A program made the position numbers and the translations under genes. From Winogradskyella psychrotolerans (lineage in GTDB: Bacteria > Bacteroidota > Bacteroidia > Flavobacteriales > Flavobacteriaceae), in NCBI RefSeq assembly GCF_018860545.1, contig NZ_JAHKPN010000053.1:1-50441 (forward strand): 50,441 nt of DNA. Direction: 5' to 3'. The notes under the pieces are model-generated. The model saw only the letters and a program-made list of their open reading frames with translations. It searched no databases and had not been told where the DNA came from. This document shows, piece by piece, positions 24,474 through 33,751 of the stretch; position 1 is the stretch's first letter, and every line of letters starts with the position of its first letter.

Positions 24474-24986
24474 ATGAATTCTATTAACACTACAGAATAC
24501 AACGCTTACTATAAGCCTTATTTAGATGCTCTCGATAATGATTTAGGTATCGTTGAAGGTTTAAATCAAAATTTAGATACCGTAGTTTCCTTTTTTTCGA
24601 ATATTCCAGTAGAAAAACATAATTATGCCTATGATGAAGGTAAATGGACTATAAAAGATGTCTTGATTCACATTATTGATACGGAGCGTATTTTTGCTTA
24701 TAGAGCTTTGAGAATTGCTAGAGAAGACAAAACACCACTGGCAGGTTTTGAACAAGATGATTACGTCTTGCATGCCTTTGCTGAAAATCGCTCTATGGAT
24801 AGTTTATTAGAAGAGTTTGGAGCCGTGCGACGAGCAACGATTACATTGTTCACCACATTTAATGAGCAAACTTTACTTCGTATTGGAGAAGCGTCCGGAT
24901 TCCCAGTTTCGGTTAGAGCAATTGGTTATATAATTAGAGGACATGAAAATCATCACGTAAAAATCATAAAAGAGCGTTATCTCTAA
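24474..24986 (+). CDS. DinB superfamily protein
   Basis: The 170-residue protein is a four-helix DinB/YfiT-type protein. Possible metal-ligand histidines are His66 in 'DVLIHIIDTER' and His157, His160 and His161 in 'RGHENHHVKII', in the usual positions for this fold; 'YDEGKWTIKDVL' precedes the first. DinB-like proteins include thiol-dependent transferases (bacillithiol or mycothiol S-transferases) and damage-inducible proteins; the activity here is open. Its 3' end overlaps that of aroB by 4 nt on the opposite strand. Confidence 0.9.
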   Translation: MNSINTTEYNAYYKPYLDALDNDLGIVEGLNQNLDTVVSFFSNIPVEKHNYAYDEGKWTIKDVLIHIIDTERIFAYRALRIAREDKTPLAGFEQDDYVLHAFAENRSMDSLLEEFGAVRRATITLFTTFNEQTLLRIGEASGFPVSVRAIGYIIRGHENHHVKIIKERYL

Positions 24987-26053
24987 TTAGCGTAATAATC
25001 AAATGCTTCCAAAATAAGTTCATTGCTAATGACGCAATCTAATTTTGGTTTTCCTATGGCTTCTAGAAGTACAAATTTTACAACACCATGACTATTCTTC
25101 TTGTCGTATTTTAATAATTCGATGATATGTTCCTGATCAGATTTAGTGATTTCAACTTTAGAGAACGTTTTTAAAATCCCATCGGTAATTGTTTCCAAGT
25201 CGTCGGTACCTAACCCACAAATTTTAGTAGATAAATAGGTTTCTAAAATCATGCCTATAGCAATCGCTTCACCATGTAATAAGGGAGTTTTATCAGCATT
25301 TTCCATGAAATAGCTTTCTATGGCATGGCCTAAAGTGTGCCCAAAATTTAAAATTTTCCTTAAGCTTTGTTCAGTAGGGTCAGAAGTAACAACTTTATTT
25401 TTAATAACGATGGATTCGTAAATAAGGCGATCTAAATCAGAAAGATCTAAATTTTCGAGATGTGTTAAGGTGTTCCAGTAGGTTTCGTCAAAAATTAAAC
25501 CATGTTTTAGCATTTCAGCAAAACCAGAAACCATTTCGTTTTGAGGAAGTGTATCGAGAAAAGAAGTGTCTACACCAACCATTTCTCCTTCGTTAATAAC
25601 ACCAATTTGATTTTTTAAAGCCCCTAAGTCAACACCAGTTTTCCCTCCAACTGATGCATCAACCATGGCTAATAAAGATGTTGGAATATTGATGTACGAT
25701 ATACCTCGCATGTATGTGCTAGCTACAAAACCGCCTAAATCCGTAACGACTCCACCACCTAAATTAATGAGTAAGCTTTTACGGTCTGCATTATATTCTG
25801 ATAATGCTTCCCAAACACCAGTACAAATATCAATGGATTTATGTTCTTCTCCGTTTGGCATTTCCATAATCTCTATGGCTATTTCTCCAGATTCAAGGCG
25901 TTCTAAGAACTTAGGTAGACAATAATCATGCGTATTTGTGTCTACAAGAACAAAAATCTTAGAAGGTTGTGTTGTTTTAATGTAGTTATTTAACTCAGTA
26001 TAAACCCCAGAGTTGAAGTGTACTATTGCGTTTTTTGTTGAAATAGATTCCAT
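24983..26053 (-). CDS. aroB: 3-dehydroquinate synthase
   Basis: The 356-residue protein makes 3-dehydroquinate from DAHP, the second step of the shikimate pathway. It has the NAD-binding 'NLGGGVVTDLGGFVAS' (98-112), 'VGGKTGVD' (135-142), and the zinc ligands Glu180 ('GFAEMLKHG'), His239/His243 ('NFGHTLGHAIE') and His260 ('LLHGEAIAIGM'). Length and motifs are complete, so it should be active. It is divergent from the proline dehydrogenase gene (99-nt gap) and overlaps the dinB-like gene tail to tail. No other aro gene is nearby. Confidence 0.97.
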   Translation of the reverse strand: MESISTKNAIVHFNSGVYTELNNYIKTTQPSKIFVLVDTNTHDYCLPKFLERLESGEIAIEIMEMPNGEEHKSIDICTGVWEALSEYNADRKSLLINLGGGVVTDLGGFVASTYMRGISYINIPTSLLAMVDASVGGKTGVDLGALKNQIGVINEGEMVGVDTSFLDTLPQNEMVSGFAEMLKHGLIFDETYWNTLTHLENLDLSDLDRLIYESIVIKNKVVTSDPTEQSLRKILNFGHTLGHAIESYFMENADKTPLLHGEAIAIGMILETYLSTKICGLGTDDLETITDGILKTFSKVEITKSDQEHIIELLKYDKKNSHGVVKFVLLEAIGKPKLDCVISNELILEAFDYYAN

Positions 26054-26124
26054 ATGAATAATTATGTGCGAAATATGACGTGAAAATACTTCCTTTTTAG
26101 AAAAAAATGTAACACTATAATAAA

Positions 26125-26132
26125 TATATTTG
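26125..26132 (+). promoter_or_regulatory. -7 promoter element of the proline dehydrogenase gene
   Basis: TATATTTG matches TAnnTTTG exactly, 20 nt before the start codon. Confidence 0.5.
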
Positions 26133-26152
26133 CATTTATATTTTTTTAGCTC

Positions 26153-27325
26153 ATGATAAATAGATCTCTCTTTGAGGACACAAGGACGGCGTTTACTTTA
26201 AAATCTGATTCAGAATTAGAGCGCGCTTATTTTTTATTCAAAATGATTTCTTCTGAGCCTTTAGTTCGGATTGGTACAGTGGCCACAAATTTTGCACTAA
26301 AAGCGCATTTACCAGTTGAGAAATTGATACGAGCTACTGTTTTTGACCATTTCTGTGGTGGGGTTAGTGAAGAAGATTGTTTGCCTGTTATAGATAAATT
26401 GTATACTGAAGGTGTAAGTTCTGTTTTGGATTATTCCGTTGAAGGCAAGGCTCAAGAAAATCAATTTGATAATGCTTTAGAGAAGATATTAAAGATTATT
26501 CATTTTTGCGATGATAGAGAAGCGATGCCTATTGTGGTTTTTAAGCCTTCGGGTTTTGGAAGGTTTTTACTATATCAAAAAAAGACAGAGGGAGTAGAAT
26601 TAACTATTGAAGAAGAAGCGGAATGGCAACGAATAGTCAATCGTTTTGATAAGGTATGTAAATTAGCAAAAGAAAAGGATGTTGAAGTCTTAATTGATGG
26701 AGAAGAAAGTTGGATGCAAGATGCTGCTGACGATTTGGTAGAAGAAATGATGTGCCGCTATAATAAAGAGGTTACAATTGTTTACAATACATTACAATTG
26801 TACCGTTGGGATCGTTTAAAATATTTAAAAGACTTACACCAACGAGCAGAAGGAAAAGGATTTAAAATAGGGATGAAGATAGTTCGTGGTGCATATATGG
26901 AGAAGGAACGTGAACGTGCTATAGAGAAAGGATATGAGTCTCCAATTTGTGAAAATAAAAAAACTACGGACGATAATTTTAACGATACTTTAAATTATAT
27001 TTTGAACAATTTAAATGATATTTCGGTTTTTATTGGAACACATAATGAAGCGAGTTGTTTGTTAGCAATGGAACTTATGGAGGTTAATAATATATCTAAA
27101 GAAGATAATAACGTTTGGTTTGGTCAATTATATGGCATGAGTGATCATATTAGCTTTAATTTAGCAGCTCAAGGTTACAATGTAGCGAAATATATTCCTT
27201 TTGGACCCGTTAAGGATGTGATGCCGTATTTAATTAGAAGGGCAGAGGAAAATACATCTGTTGCAGGACAAACGAGTCGGGAATTGACTTTGTTGAAGGC
27301 AGAGCGATTAAGGCGTAAGTTGTAG
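26153..27325 (+). CDS. Proline dehydrogenase (monofunctional PutA-type)
   Basis: The 390-residue protein is a single-function FAD-dependent proline dehydrogenase. It has the (betaalpha)8-barrel motifs 'VLIDGEESWMQDAADDL', 'NTLQLYRWDRL', 'GMKIVRGAYMEKERERA', 'GTHNEAS' and 'LYGMSDHISF', and the C-terminal 'YIPFGPVKDVMPYLIRRAEEN' that binds substrate and flavin. It oxidises proline to pyrroline-5-carboxylate and passes electrons to quinone. No P5C dehydrogenase domain or DNA-binding domain is present, in contrast to the trifunctional PutA of enterobacteria. It is monocistronic with its own -7 box. Confidence 0.93.
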   Translation: MINRSLFEDTRTAFTLKSDSELERAYFLFKMISSEPLVRIGTVATNFALKAHLPVEKLIRATVFDHFCGGVSEEDCLPVIDKLYTEGVSSVLDYSVEGKAQENQFDNALEKILKIIHFCDDREAMPIVVFKPSGFGRFLLYQKKTEGVELTIEEEAEWQRIVNRFDKVCKLAKEKDVEVLIDGEESWMQDAADDLVEEMMCRYNKEVTIVYNTLQLYRWDRLKYLKDLHQRAEGKGFKIGMKIVRGAYMEKERERAIEKGYESPICENKKTTDDNFNDTLNYILNNLNDISVFIGTHNEASCLLAMELMEVNNISKEDNNVWFGQLYGMSDHISFNLAAQGYNVAKYIPFGPVKDVMPYLIRRAEENTSVAGQTSRELTLLKAERLRRKL

Positions 27326-27492
27326 TTTTTTTATACGCGATTTAAGTGTTATATATTGAGTTTTATTCTAAAATTTTACTTTTCGTAGTTTCTATTTTAG
27401 ATTGTCAATACGCTACATTATTTTGTGCTTCTCTCATCCTTAGGGCGATAAAGATTTATATAGTAGTAATTACGACTATCTAAATTGTTGTT

Positions 27493-28620
27493 TTAGAGTA
27501 TTTTATCTATAATTATGAGGATTAATTTTCGCATTTTATACTTGTATTTACTAAAACTATTTCCATCATGATATTTGAATAAATTCACTAAAAATTGTGG
27601 GTTTTTAATGTAATGATCTCGCTTTTGAGTTTGTATAAACGAAGTTAATGCGTTTCTACTTATATTTTGTATGCCCTCAATATTTAGAGATTTTACTTTG
27701 CTTTCTGAACCAGTCATGGCCTTATAACCAGCTTCTATAGCGATATCAACACTCAATTGATTAAATCCACCACCTGGCCAGCAAATAAAATTTACAGGTT
27801 TGTTAAGTTTTTCTTGAATTATCCTTTTACTTTCCACTAAATCATAGGTATAGCGATCTCGCAAATCTTTATCGGATTCAAATTGTCCAGGGAATTGGTT
27901 TAGGTTTTGATCTAATTTTTTAATAAACTCTTTTTTGTTTATCGTACCTCCAGTATTAGAATATTCATTAATAGAATGTTCGATAAATTTTTCATTGGGA
28001 ATATACTTTCGAACTTTTAAAGCCCTATCATATTCAAAAATTGGAGTGCCATATTTAGTGAATTTTGATTGATTTTCATTAATATAATATGGTTTCCTAT
28101 TTGGTTGTGATAGCCACGATAGCCAATTATATTTGGGTTGACCTGTGTATATATCTATTATTTTGTTAGAGTAAAAATAAAAGTTATGACTCATACTATG
28201 AGATTGAATATCAATAACACCAGATTTTTGCATAGTGTTAAGCTCTGCCCAATTTAAAAAACCAAGTGGTTGAAGTTTAGATCTTTTAATTTTACCGTTC
28301 CAAACATCTTCTAAATTAGGTCTGATATCAGTACCATCAGGAATAAATTCTGGGTTAACAAAGATGGTGCCTTTCAAACCATATTTTTTAAGTATTGGAA
28401 AAGCATATACCCAATTATCTAAATAACCATCATCAAAAGTAAGTACTATTTTCTTTTTAGAATTTGAGTCTTTTTCCCAAGAGTCAAGAAATACAGTTTC
28501 ATAGTTGTTATCAACTAAATACTTGCAGAAATTCTCAAAATGAATTATTGAAATAGAAAGCCATTTTCTATACCAATTTTCTTTTTCACAACCAATACTG
28601 TGTAGCATTAAGGTTTTCAT
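27493..28620 (-). CDS. NodB-like polysaccharide deacetylase (CE4)
   Basis: The 375-residue protein has the CE4 motifs: catalytic/metal Asp63-Asp64 in 'VLTFDDGYLDNW', His141 and His145 in 'SHSMSH', and 'CWPGGGFNQLSVDIAIEAGY' for the Arg/Trp region. A long insert (about 150-260) is typical of polymer- or lipid-linked substrates. There is no signal peptide, so the protein is probably cytoplasmic or membrane-associated. It is the last gene of the export operon and likely trims N-acetyl groups from the sugar made here, which is inference. It begins 18 nt after the Wzc-like kinase gene. Confidence 0.88.
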   Translation of the reverse strand: MKTLMLHSIGCEKENWYRKWLSISIIHFENFCKYLVDNNYETVFLDSWEKDSNSKKKIVLTFDDGYLDNWVYAFPILKKYGLKGTIFVNPEFIPDGTDIRPNLEDVWNGKIKRSKLQPLGFLNWAELNTMQKSGVIDIQSHSMSHNFYFYSNKIIDIYTGQPKYNWLSWLSQPNRKPYYINENQSKFTKYGTPIFEYDRALKVRKYIPNEKFIEHSINEYSNTGGTINKKEFIKKLDQNLNQFPGQFESDKDLRDRYTYDLVESKRIIQEKLNKPVNFICWPGGGFNQLSVDIAIEAGYKAMTGSESKVKSLNIEGIQNISRNALTSFIQTQKRDHYIKNPQFLVNLFKYHDGNSFSKYKYKMRKLILIIIDKIL

Positions 28621-28638
28621 AAATAGTGTTTTTTTAGT

Positions 28639-31014
28639 TTACTTTGATTTTGAAAAGAAGCTATACCATTTTTTCTTCCTTTGTGGATTATTGCCATAAC
28701 CGTAGCCATAACCATAGCCTTTTTTATCAAAATTAGTTCCGTTTAAAAGCAGATTCATATTGGGCAACCTGTTATCTTTATAAAGCGGTTTAGCTACTGC
28801 AGATAATTGTCTTTTATCGACATTATTTGCACTAACAACATAAATAAACATGTCTGCAAATTTTGAGATTAACATTGTATCACTTACTAAGCCTACAGCC
28901 GAAGTATCTACGATAATATAATCATATTTATCTTCAAAATAATCAAATAAATCTTTAACTCTATCACTCATCAATAATTCTGAAGGGTTAGGAGGTATTG
29001 TTCCTGAGGAAATTACATCTAAATACGGATTGCTCTTTAATTTATTTATAATTTCATTTGGTTTTATTGATTTATTCGCAATATAATCTGATAAGCCAAC
29101 TTCAGTAGTCGGTTTCTCATTAAGATATTTCATAATTTTAGGAACCCTGATATCCATTTCAATTAGTAACACCGTTTTTTCTGAGAAAGAAATAGATGAT
29201 GCTAAGTTGGTGCTCGTATGTGATTTGCCTTCTTGCGCTCTTGTGGATGTAATAAATATTTTTTTAGTTTTAGAATTATTATTTTTTAATAGAAAATCTA
29301 TGTTAGATCTAATAATTCTGAAAGCTTCAGCTTTTGCTGAATAATCAACTTTAGACACTAGCTTTGTTTTTTTACTAGTCAATGGGATATCTCCTATATA
29401 TGGAATGTTTAGAACACTTAATAGGTCGTCTTTATCATAAATTTTGGTATCTAATAGGTCTTTTAGGTAAATAATTCCAATGGGAAGCATCAAACCTAGG
29501 ATTAGAGCAGCTAAATAGGTAATCATTTTATTAGGTGAAACAGGCGAATATGACGAATAGGCATTGTCGATAATTTTAGCATTGGATGTGAACATTCCAA
29601 GTGTAATAGCTGACTCTTCCCGTTTTTCTAATAAATATAAGTAAAGTGATTCTTTGATGCTTTGTTGGCGTTCTATGCTTCTTAGTTGTTTTTGCTTAGT
29701 AGGGGCAGAATACAATTGACCTCTAATTCTGGCATCCTCTTTATTTAAACTGTTAAGTGTAATTTCACTTGATCTTTTCATGCTTTCAAGTGAACTCGAT
29801 AGATTTTCTTTTAAAGAATTAATTTGATTATTTAAATTGATGACAACTGGGTTGCTTTCAGATGAATTTTTTAAAAGCTTATCACGTTCTGCAACTAATT
29901 CATTATGTGTTTGAGTGACTTGACTTATAGTTCCGTCAGATATTCCAATATTTGCAGGTAAAAGATCAGAATTTTTATTTTTTTCTTGTATTTCTTGTTG
30001 TAAGTAATCGATTAGTTGAATCGTGTTAGCAGTATTATTAATTTGATTTTCATTTTGTCTTTCACTTTGCAGGTATATATCTGCCTGAGCTCCAAGAGCT
30101 GTTAAATTATTTCGTTTTTGCAGTTGCTCTGCAGTGAAGTCCACCTCTTCTAATTCTTTAAACACCAATTCTAGCCGATTATTAATAAAGTCAGATGTTA
30201 CTTTAACGACTTCTTCTTTATCTGTAATAACGTCATTATTGTACTCTTTAATTAAATGATTCAAAAAATTTATAGCTCTTTCTGGGATGTTATCTTCGAG
30301 CCCTAATCTTACTACGCTAGATTCGTCTGTAGTTGATATTGAAAGCTTTTTACTATAACGACTTATCGATGAAGAAATACGATTAATTGATACTCTTAAG
30401 TTACTTCCTGTTTCCGGACTGTATTTTCCACTATTAGGAACAATGACGATATCACCAAAACCTGTTTTAATTCGGTCACCAAATAAAAAGGATTTACCTA
30501 AAGCATCATCACGATTTATGAGTGAATTCCCATCATCTTTAAACATTAAAAACTCTGAGGGTGATTTTATCTTAATAAAAAGCGTTGTGTCTATTTGATG
30601 GATAACGGAATCGTTAGCAAAAAAATTTATTTTTATGGGAGGATTTTTGTAAATCTCTTGTTCTTTTATTTTACCTTGTTTATAATACGTAATATTCAGC
30701 TTTAAATCCTTTACAATATTAGATATTAATGTTCTAGAGGTCATAACTGCAATTTCATCTTTTATTGCAGATGATTTGCCAGATAAAAGACTACTTCCGC
30801 TTAGTTCTGCTAAACTTGGTAGTTTTTGAGATTCCTGATCATCTTTTATTCTTATTGTAGCAGATGCTTGATATTGTTTAGTTGAATATCGTAAATGCGT
30901 GTAAGCCAGCGCTAAAGCAATAATGACAAAAAAAGAAATGAACTTCCATCGGGAAAGATAAAGACTAAGTGTTTTTTTTATGACTTTCGTAGATAAAATG
31001 TTTTTTGTATCCAT
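28639..31014 (-). CDS. Wzc-like polysaccharide co-polymerase and tyrosine autokinase (BY-kinase)
   Basis: The 791-residue protein has a Wzz domain with an N-terminal membrane helix (about 22-42), a long periplasmic coiled-coil stretch with GNVR-like region, a second helix (about 503-522) and a cytoplasmic BY-kinase domain. The Walker A motif 'QEGKSHTS' has Lys597/Ser598. The Walker A' motif reads 'LLIEMDIR', with Glu619 in place of the first Asp, and Walker B ends at Asp703. The tail is a Gly-Tyr run 'GYGYGYGYG' (Tyr767, 769, 771, 773), the expected autophosphorylation cluster. It regulates chain length and export together with the Wza-like lipoprotein encoded next to it. Confidence 0.93.
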   Translation of the reverse strand: MDTKNILSTKVIKKTLSLYLSRWKFISFFVIIALALAYTHLRYSTKQYQASATIRIKDDQESQKLPSLAELSGSSLLSGKSSAIKDEIAVMTSRTLISNIVKDLKLNITYYKQGKIKEQEIYKNPPIKINFFANDSVIHQIDTTLFIKIKSPSEFLMFKDDGNSLINRDDALGKSFLFGDRIKTGFGDIVIVPNSGKYSPETGSNLRVSINRISSSISRYSKKLSISTTDESSVVRLGLEDNIPERAINFLNHLIKEYNNDVITDKEEVVKVTSDFINNRLELVFKELEEVDFTAEQLQKRNNLTALGAQADIYLQSERQNENQINNTANTIQLIDYLQQEIQEKNKNSDLLPANIGISDGTISQVTQTHNELVAERDKLLKNSSESNPVVINLNNQINSLKENLSSSLESMKRSSEITLNSLNKEDARIRGQLYSAPTKQKQLRSIERQQSIKESLYLYLLEKREESAITLGMFTSNAKIIDNAYSSYSPVSPNKMITYLAALILGLMLPIGIIYLKDLLDTKIYDKDDLLSVLNIPYIGDIPLTSKKTKLVSKVDYSAKAEAFRIIRSNIDFLLKNNNSKTKKIFITSTRAQEGKSHTSTNLASSISFSEKTVLLIEMDIRVPKIMKYLNEKPTTEVGLSDYIANKSIKPNEIINKLKSNPYLDVISSGTIPPNPSELLMSDRVKDLFDYFEDKYDYIIVDTSAVGLVSDTMLISKFADMFIYVVSANNVDKRQLSAVAKPLYKDNRLPNMNLLLNGTNFDKKGYGYGYGYGNNPQRKKKWYSFFSKSK

Positions 31015-31041
31015 GTAATATTAAGATTGTAAAAGCTTAAA

Positions 31042-31818
31042 TTATTTTATTAAAAACACAGCTATAACTGTTGTTAAAGTTCCTATGGCTGAAATTAAGA
31101 CACTATTATTTTGGTTATATGTTGATGAACGTATTTTTGCATTATTTGGTTCTACATATATAACATCGTTTTGTTGGAGATAGTAAAGTGGTGAATTAAC
31201 AGAATTAATTGATGTTAAATCAATATTAGCGAACTTCTTTTTTCCATCAACTTCCCTAATCAATTTTACATTTTTTCGTTTTCCATAAATGGTTAAATCA
31301 CTAGCATAACCTAGAGCCTCTAATATAGTCACTCTTTCATCTTGCATCGTAAAAGTTCCTGGTCGATTAACTTCTCCAATTATAGTTATGGTAAAGTTTG
31401 CCAATCTAACATTTACAATAGGATCTTTTGCCATAGGACTAATGCGTTCTACTAACATAGTTGTTAATTCTGCTCGTGTTAGCCCTCCAACTTTTAAGGT
31501 TCCAAAAACAGGAAATTCAATATTACCATTATAATCAATCAAATAAGTTTGTTGGGTTAATGCACCTTGGGCACTCGTTAAGTTTGTGGTGTTATGAGAA
31601 GCGACAGGTAAATTAAAGGGGATAACGGTAGCTGGGTCTAATGCAGTTACGTTAATTGTTAAAATATCGTCGGGCTTGTAAATTAGTTCTGCTGGTTCAG
31701 ATGATATTTGTCCTTCTGAAAGTGGTTCATCTTGAAAGTAGATAAAATCTTTTCGTGAACGACAAGAAGTTGCTGTAATTATTGTTAGTATTAAGATAAT
31801 TAGAATGCGTGTTTTCAT
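31042..31818 (-). CDS. Wza-like polysaccharide export lipoprotein
   Basis: The 258-residue protein has a lipobox ending in 'ATSC' (Cys19). A Poly_export domain follows ('YKPDDILTINVTALDPATV', 'YLIDYNGNIEFPVFGTLKVGGLTRAEL'), then an SLBB domain ('ITIIGEVNRPGTFTMQDERVTILEALGYA', 'DVIYVEPNNAKI') and a C-terminal hydrophobic helix 'VLISAIGTLTTVIAVFLI'. The helix is typical of Bacteroidota forms. It builds the outer membrane/periplasmic channel for polymer export with the Wzc-like protein encoded 27 nt downstream. Confidence 0.93.
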   Translation of the reverse strand: MKTRILIILILTIITATSCRSRKDFIYFQDEPLSEGQISSEPAELIYKPDDILTINVTALDPATVIPFNLPVASHNTTNLTSAQGALTQQTYLIDYNGNIEFPVFGTLKVGGLTRAELTTMLVERISPMAKDPIVNVRLANFTITIIGEVNRPGTFTMQDERVTILEALGYASDLTIYGKRKNVKLIREVDGKKKFANIDLTSINSVNSPLYYLQQNDVIYVEPNNAKIRSSTYNQNNSVLISAIGTLTTVIAVFLIK

Positions 31819-31855
31819 ATTGAGTGATTGTTATAAGATTGATTAGAGGCACTGA

Positions 31856-33751
31856 TTATTTTTTTATATCTAGAACTTCATATGTTGAATTGTTAGATAC
31901 ATATTCAGGTATTAATTGTTTTATGGAAGATACTATTTCTAAAGGTTGTGTTAAGGAATTTATAGATGTTAGTTTATTTATTTGATTTTCGACATTATAA
32001 ATATCGACGTGTCTTGATTTTGCAATCATAATTTTTTCGTGATAGGTTTTTTTTGTGTTTTCACCATCAGCTAAAAGTTCTTCGTAAATTTTTTCACCTG
32101 GTCGTAAGCCTGTGATTTTAATATTTATATCTTCTGGATACCTTAGTCCAGACAAAATAATCATGTTAGTAGCAAGGTTAAAAATCTTAATAGGTTCACC
32201 CATGTCAAAGACAAAAATTTCACCACCATTACCCATAGCTGCTGCTTCTAAAACTAGCTGACAAGCCTCTGGAATAGTCATGAAATAACGCGTAATTTCC
32301 TTGTGGGTTACTGTTAGTGGACCTCCTTTTTCGATTTGCTTCTTAAACAATGGAATGACAGATCCATTTGAACCTAAAACATTTCCAAACCTAGTAGTTA
32401 TAAACTTTGTATGCCCTTTACCTTTTAGACAGCTAACATAAAGTTCCGCTATACGCTTAGTTGCGCCCATTACATTTGTTGGGTTTACAGCTTTATCTGT
32501 GGAAATTAAAACAAATTTATCGACGCTATGTTTTACTGCGATGTCAGCAACATTTTTAGTGCCACCAATATTAACGCTTACGGCTTCATATGGATTATTT
32601 TCCATTAAAGGTACATGTTTATATGCAGCCGCATGAAAAATTATTTTAGGTTTGTACAGATTGAATATTTGGTCTATTCTAGTTCTATTACGAACATCAG
32701 CTACTATAGCGTCAATATTTTCTAGGCCTTGTTGTCTGAATTCTTGCTGAATATCATAAAGTGCAGACTCTGCGTTATCTACTAAGATTAATTTCTTATA
32801 GTTATATAAGCTAATTTTTCTACAAATTTCACTTCCTATTGAGCCAGCTGCTCCCGTGACTAAAATAACTTTGTTATCGTATTGTTCCTCTAAATCAGGA
32901 TTTTTTATATTAATAGGATCTCTCCCTAAAAGGTCTTCTATTTTAACTTCTTTAATTTGACCTACACTTAAATCACCATCTATCCAGCTTTGCACAGGAG
33001 GTACTATTTTAACTTTTAGACCTAATGAAAAAAGGCTACCGGTAATTTGAAGCAGTCGTGTAGGGTCAATATTCTGAATTGAAATTATAACGTCTTTAAT
33101 ATTATGATTTTCAATGAAGTTTTCATCTATTGATTTTAAGCTATATACTTTTAGTAGATTTATCTTTTTTCCTATTTTACGTTCATCATCGTCAATAAAA
33201 CCAACAACCTCAAAGCCGCTTTTAGTATCATTTTGAATAGCATCATATGTTAACATTCCTGAATTTCCTGCTCCAAAAATTAACACTTTAGAAATCGATT
33301 TAAAATCTTGAGTGATATGGTTGTAAATTGATTTTATAAACAGTTTTGCACCAATTAGAAATAGAATATTTAATAACAAGTGAATGTAAATAATTGAGCC
33401 AGATATATTAAAAATACTATCTTGTCCTAATGTTTTTCGAGTTAAAAATGTGCAAAATATGAGAATAGTCGCTAAAATATTTGCGCCGATAACAATGTTT
33501 ATGATGTCTTTAAATCCTGTGAATCGAACAACACCTTTATATGAGCCTACTGCAATAAAACTAATAATGGCTATTAATGCCACGTATGGAATCTGATTTA
33601 ATAGATTAATGAAATCAAAATCTATTTGAAAATTATAACGAATTAAATACGCAAGGAAGAATGAAGCTACTACAATTATAACATCAAATAAGAGTACAAG
33701 CCATTTTGAAGCATATTTTTTCGATATTTTATTTAGAAGTTTAACTATCAT
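31856..33751 (-). CDS. Membrane UDP-HexNAc 4,6-dehydratase (FlaA1/PglF/CapD type)
   Basis: The 631-residue protein has four N-terminal membrane helices (about 15-120), a first Rossmann domain ('VLIFGAGNSGM', about 155-165) and the catalytic short-chain dehydrogenase domain from about 290, with 'ILVTGAAGSIGSEICRK'. The active-site segment is 'STDKAVNPTNVMGATKRIAE', with Met/Lys instead of Tyr/Lys as in FlaA1, WbpM and PglF. 'RFGNVLGSNGSVIPLFKKQI' is present. It removes water from UDP-GlcNAc (or similar) to give the 4-keto-6-deoxy sugar that the adjacent aminotransferase can aminate. The genes overlap by 4 nt. Confidence 0.93.
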   Translation of the reverse strand: MIVKLLNKISKKYASKWLVLLFDVIIVVASFFLAYLIRYNFQIDFDFINLLNQIPYVALIAIISFIAVGSYKGVVRFTGFKDIINIVIGANILATILIFCTFLTRKTLGQDSIFNISGSIIYIHLLLNILFLIGAKLFIKSIYNHITQDFKSISKVLIFGAGNSGMLTYDAIQNDTKSGFEVVGFIDDDERKIGKKINLLKVYSLKSIDENFIENHNIKDVIISIQNIDPTRLLQITGSLFSLGLKVKIVPPVQSWIDGDLSVGQIKEVKIEDLLGRDPINIKNPDLEEQYDNKVILVTGAAGSIGSEICRKISLYNYKKLILVDNAESALYDIQQEFRQQGLENIDAIVADVRNRTRIDQIFNLYKPKIIFHAAAYKHVPLMENNPYEAVSVNIGGTKNVADIAVKHSVDKFVLISTDKAVNPTNVMGATKRIAELYVSCLKGKGHTKFITTRFGNVLGSNGSVIPLFKKQIEKGGPLTVTHKEITRYFMTIPEACQLVLEAAAMGNGGEIFVFDMGEPIKIFNLATNMIILSGLRYPEDINIKITGLRPGEKIYEELLADGENTKKTYHEKIMIAKSRHVDIYNVENQINKLTSINSLTQPLEIVSSIKQLIPEYVSNNSTYEVLDIKK

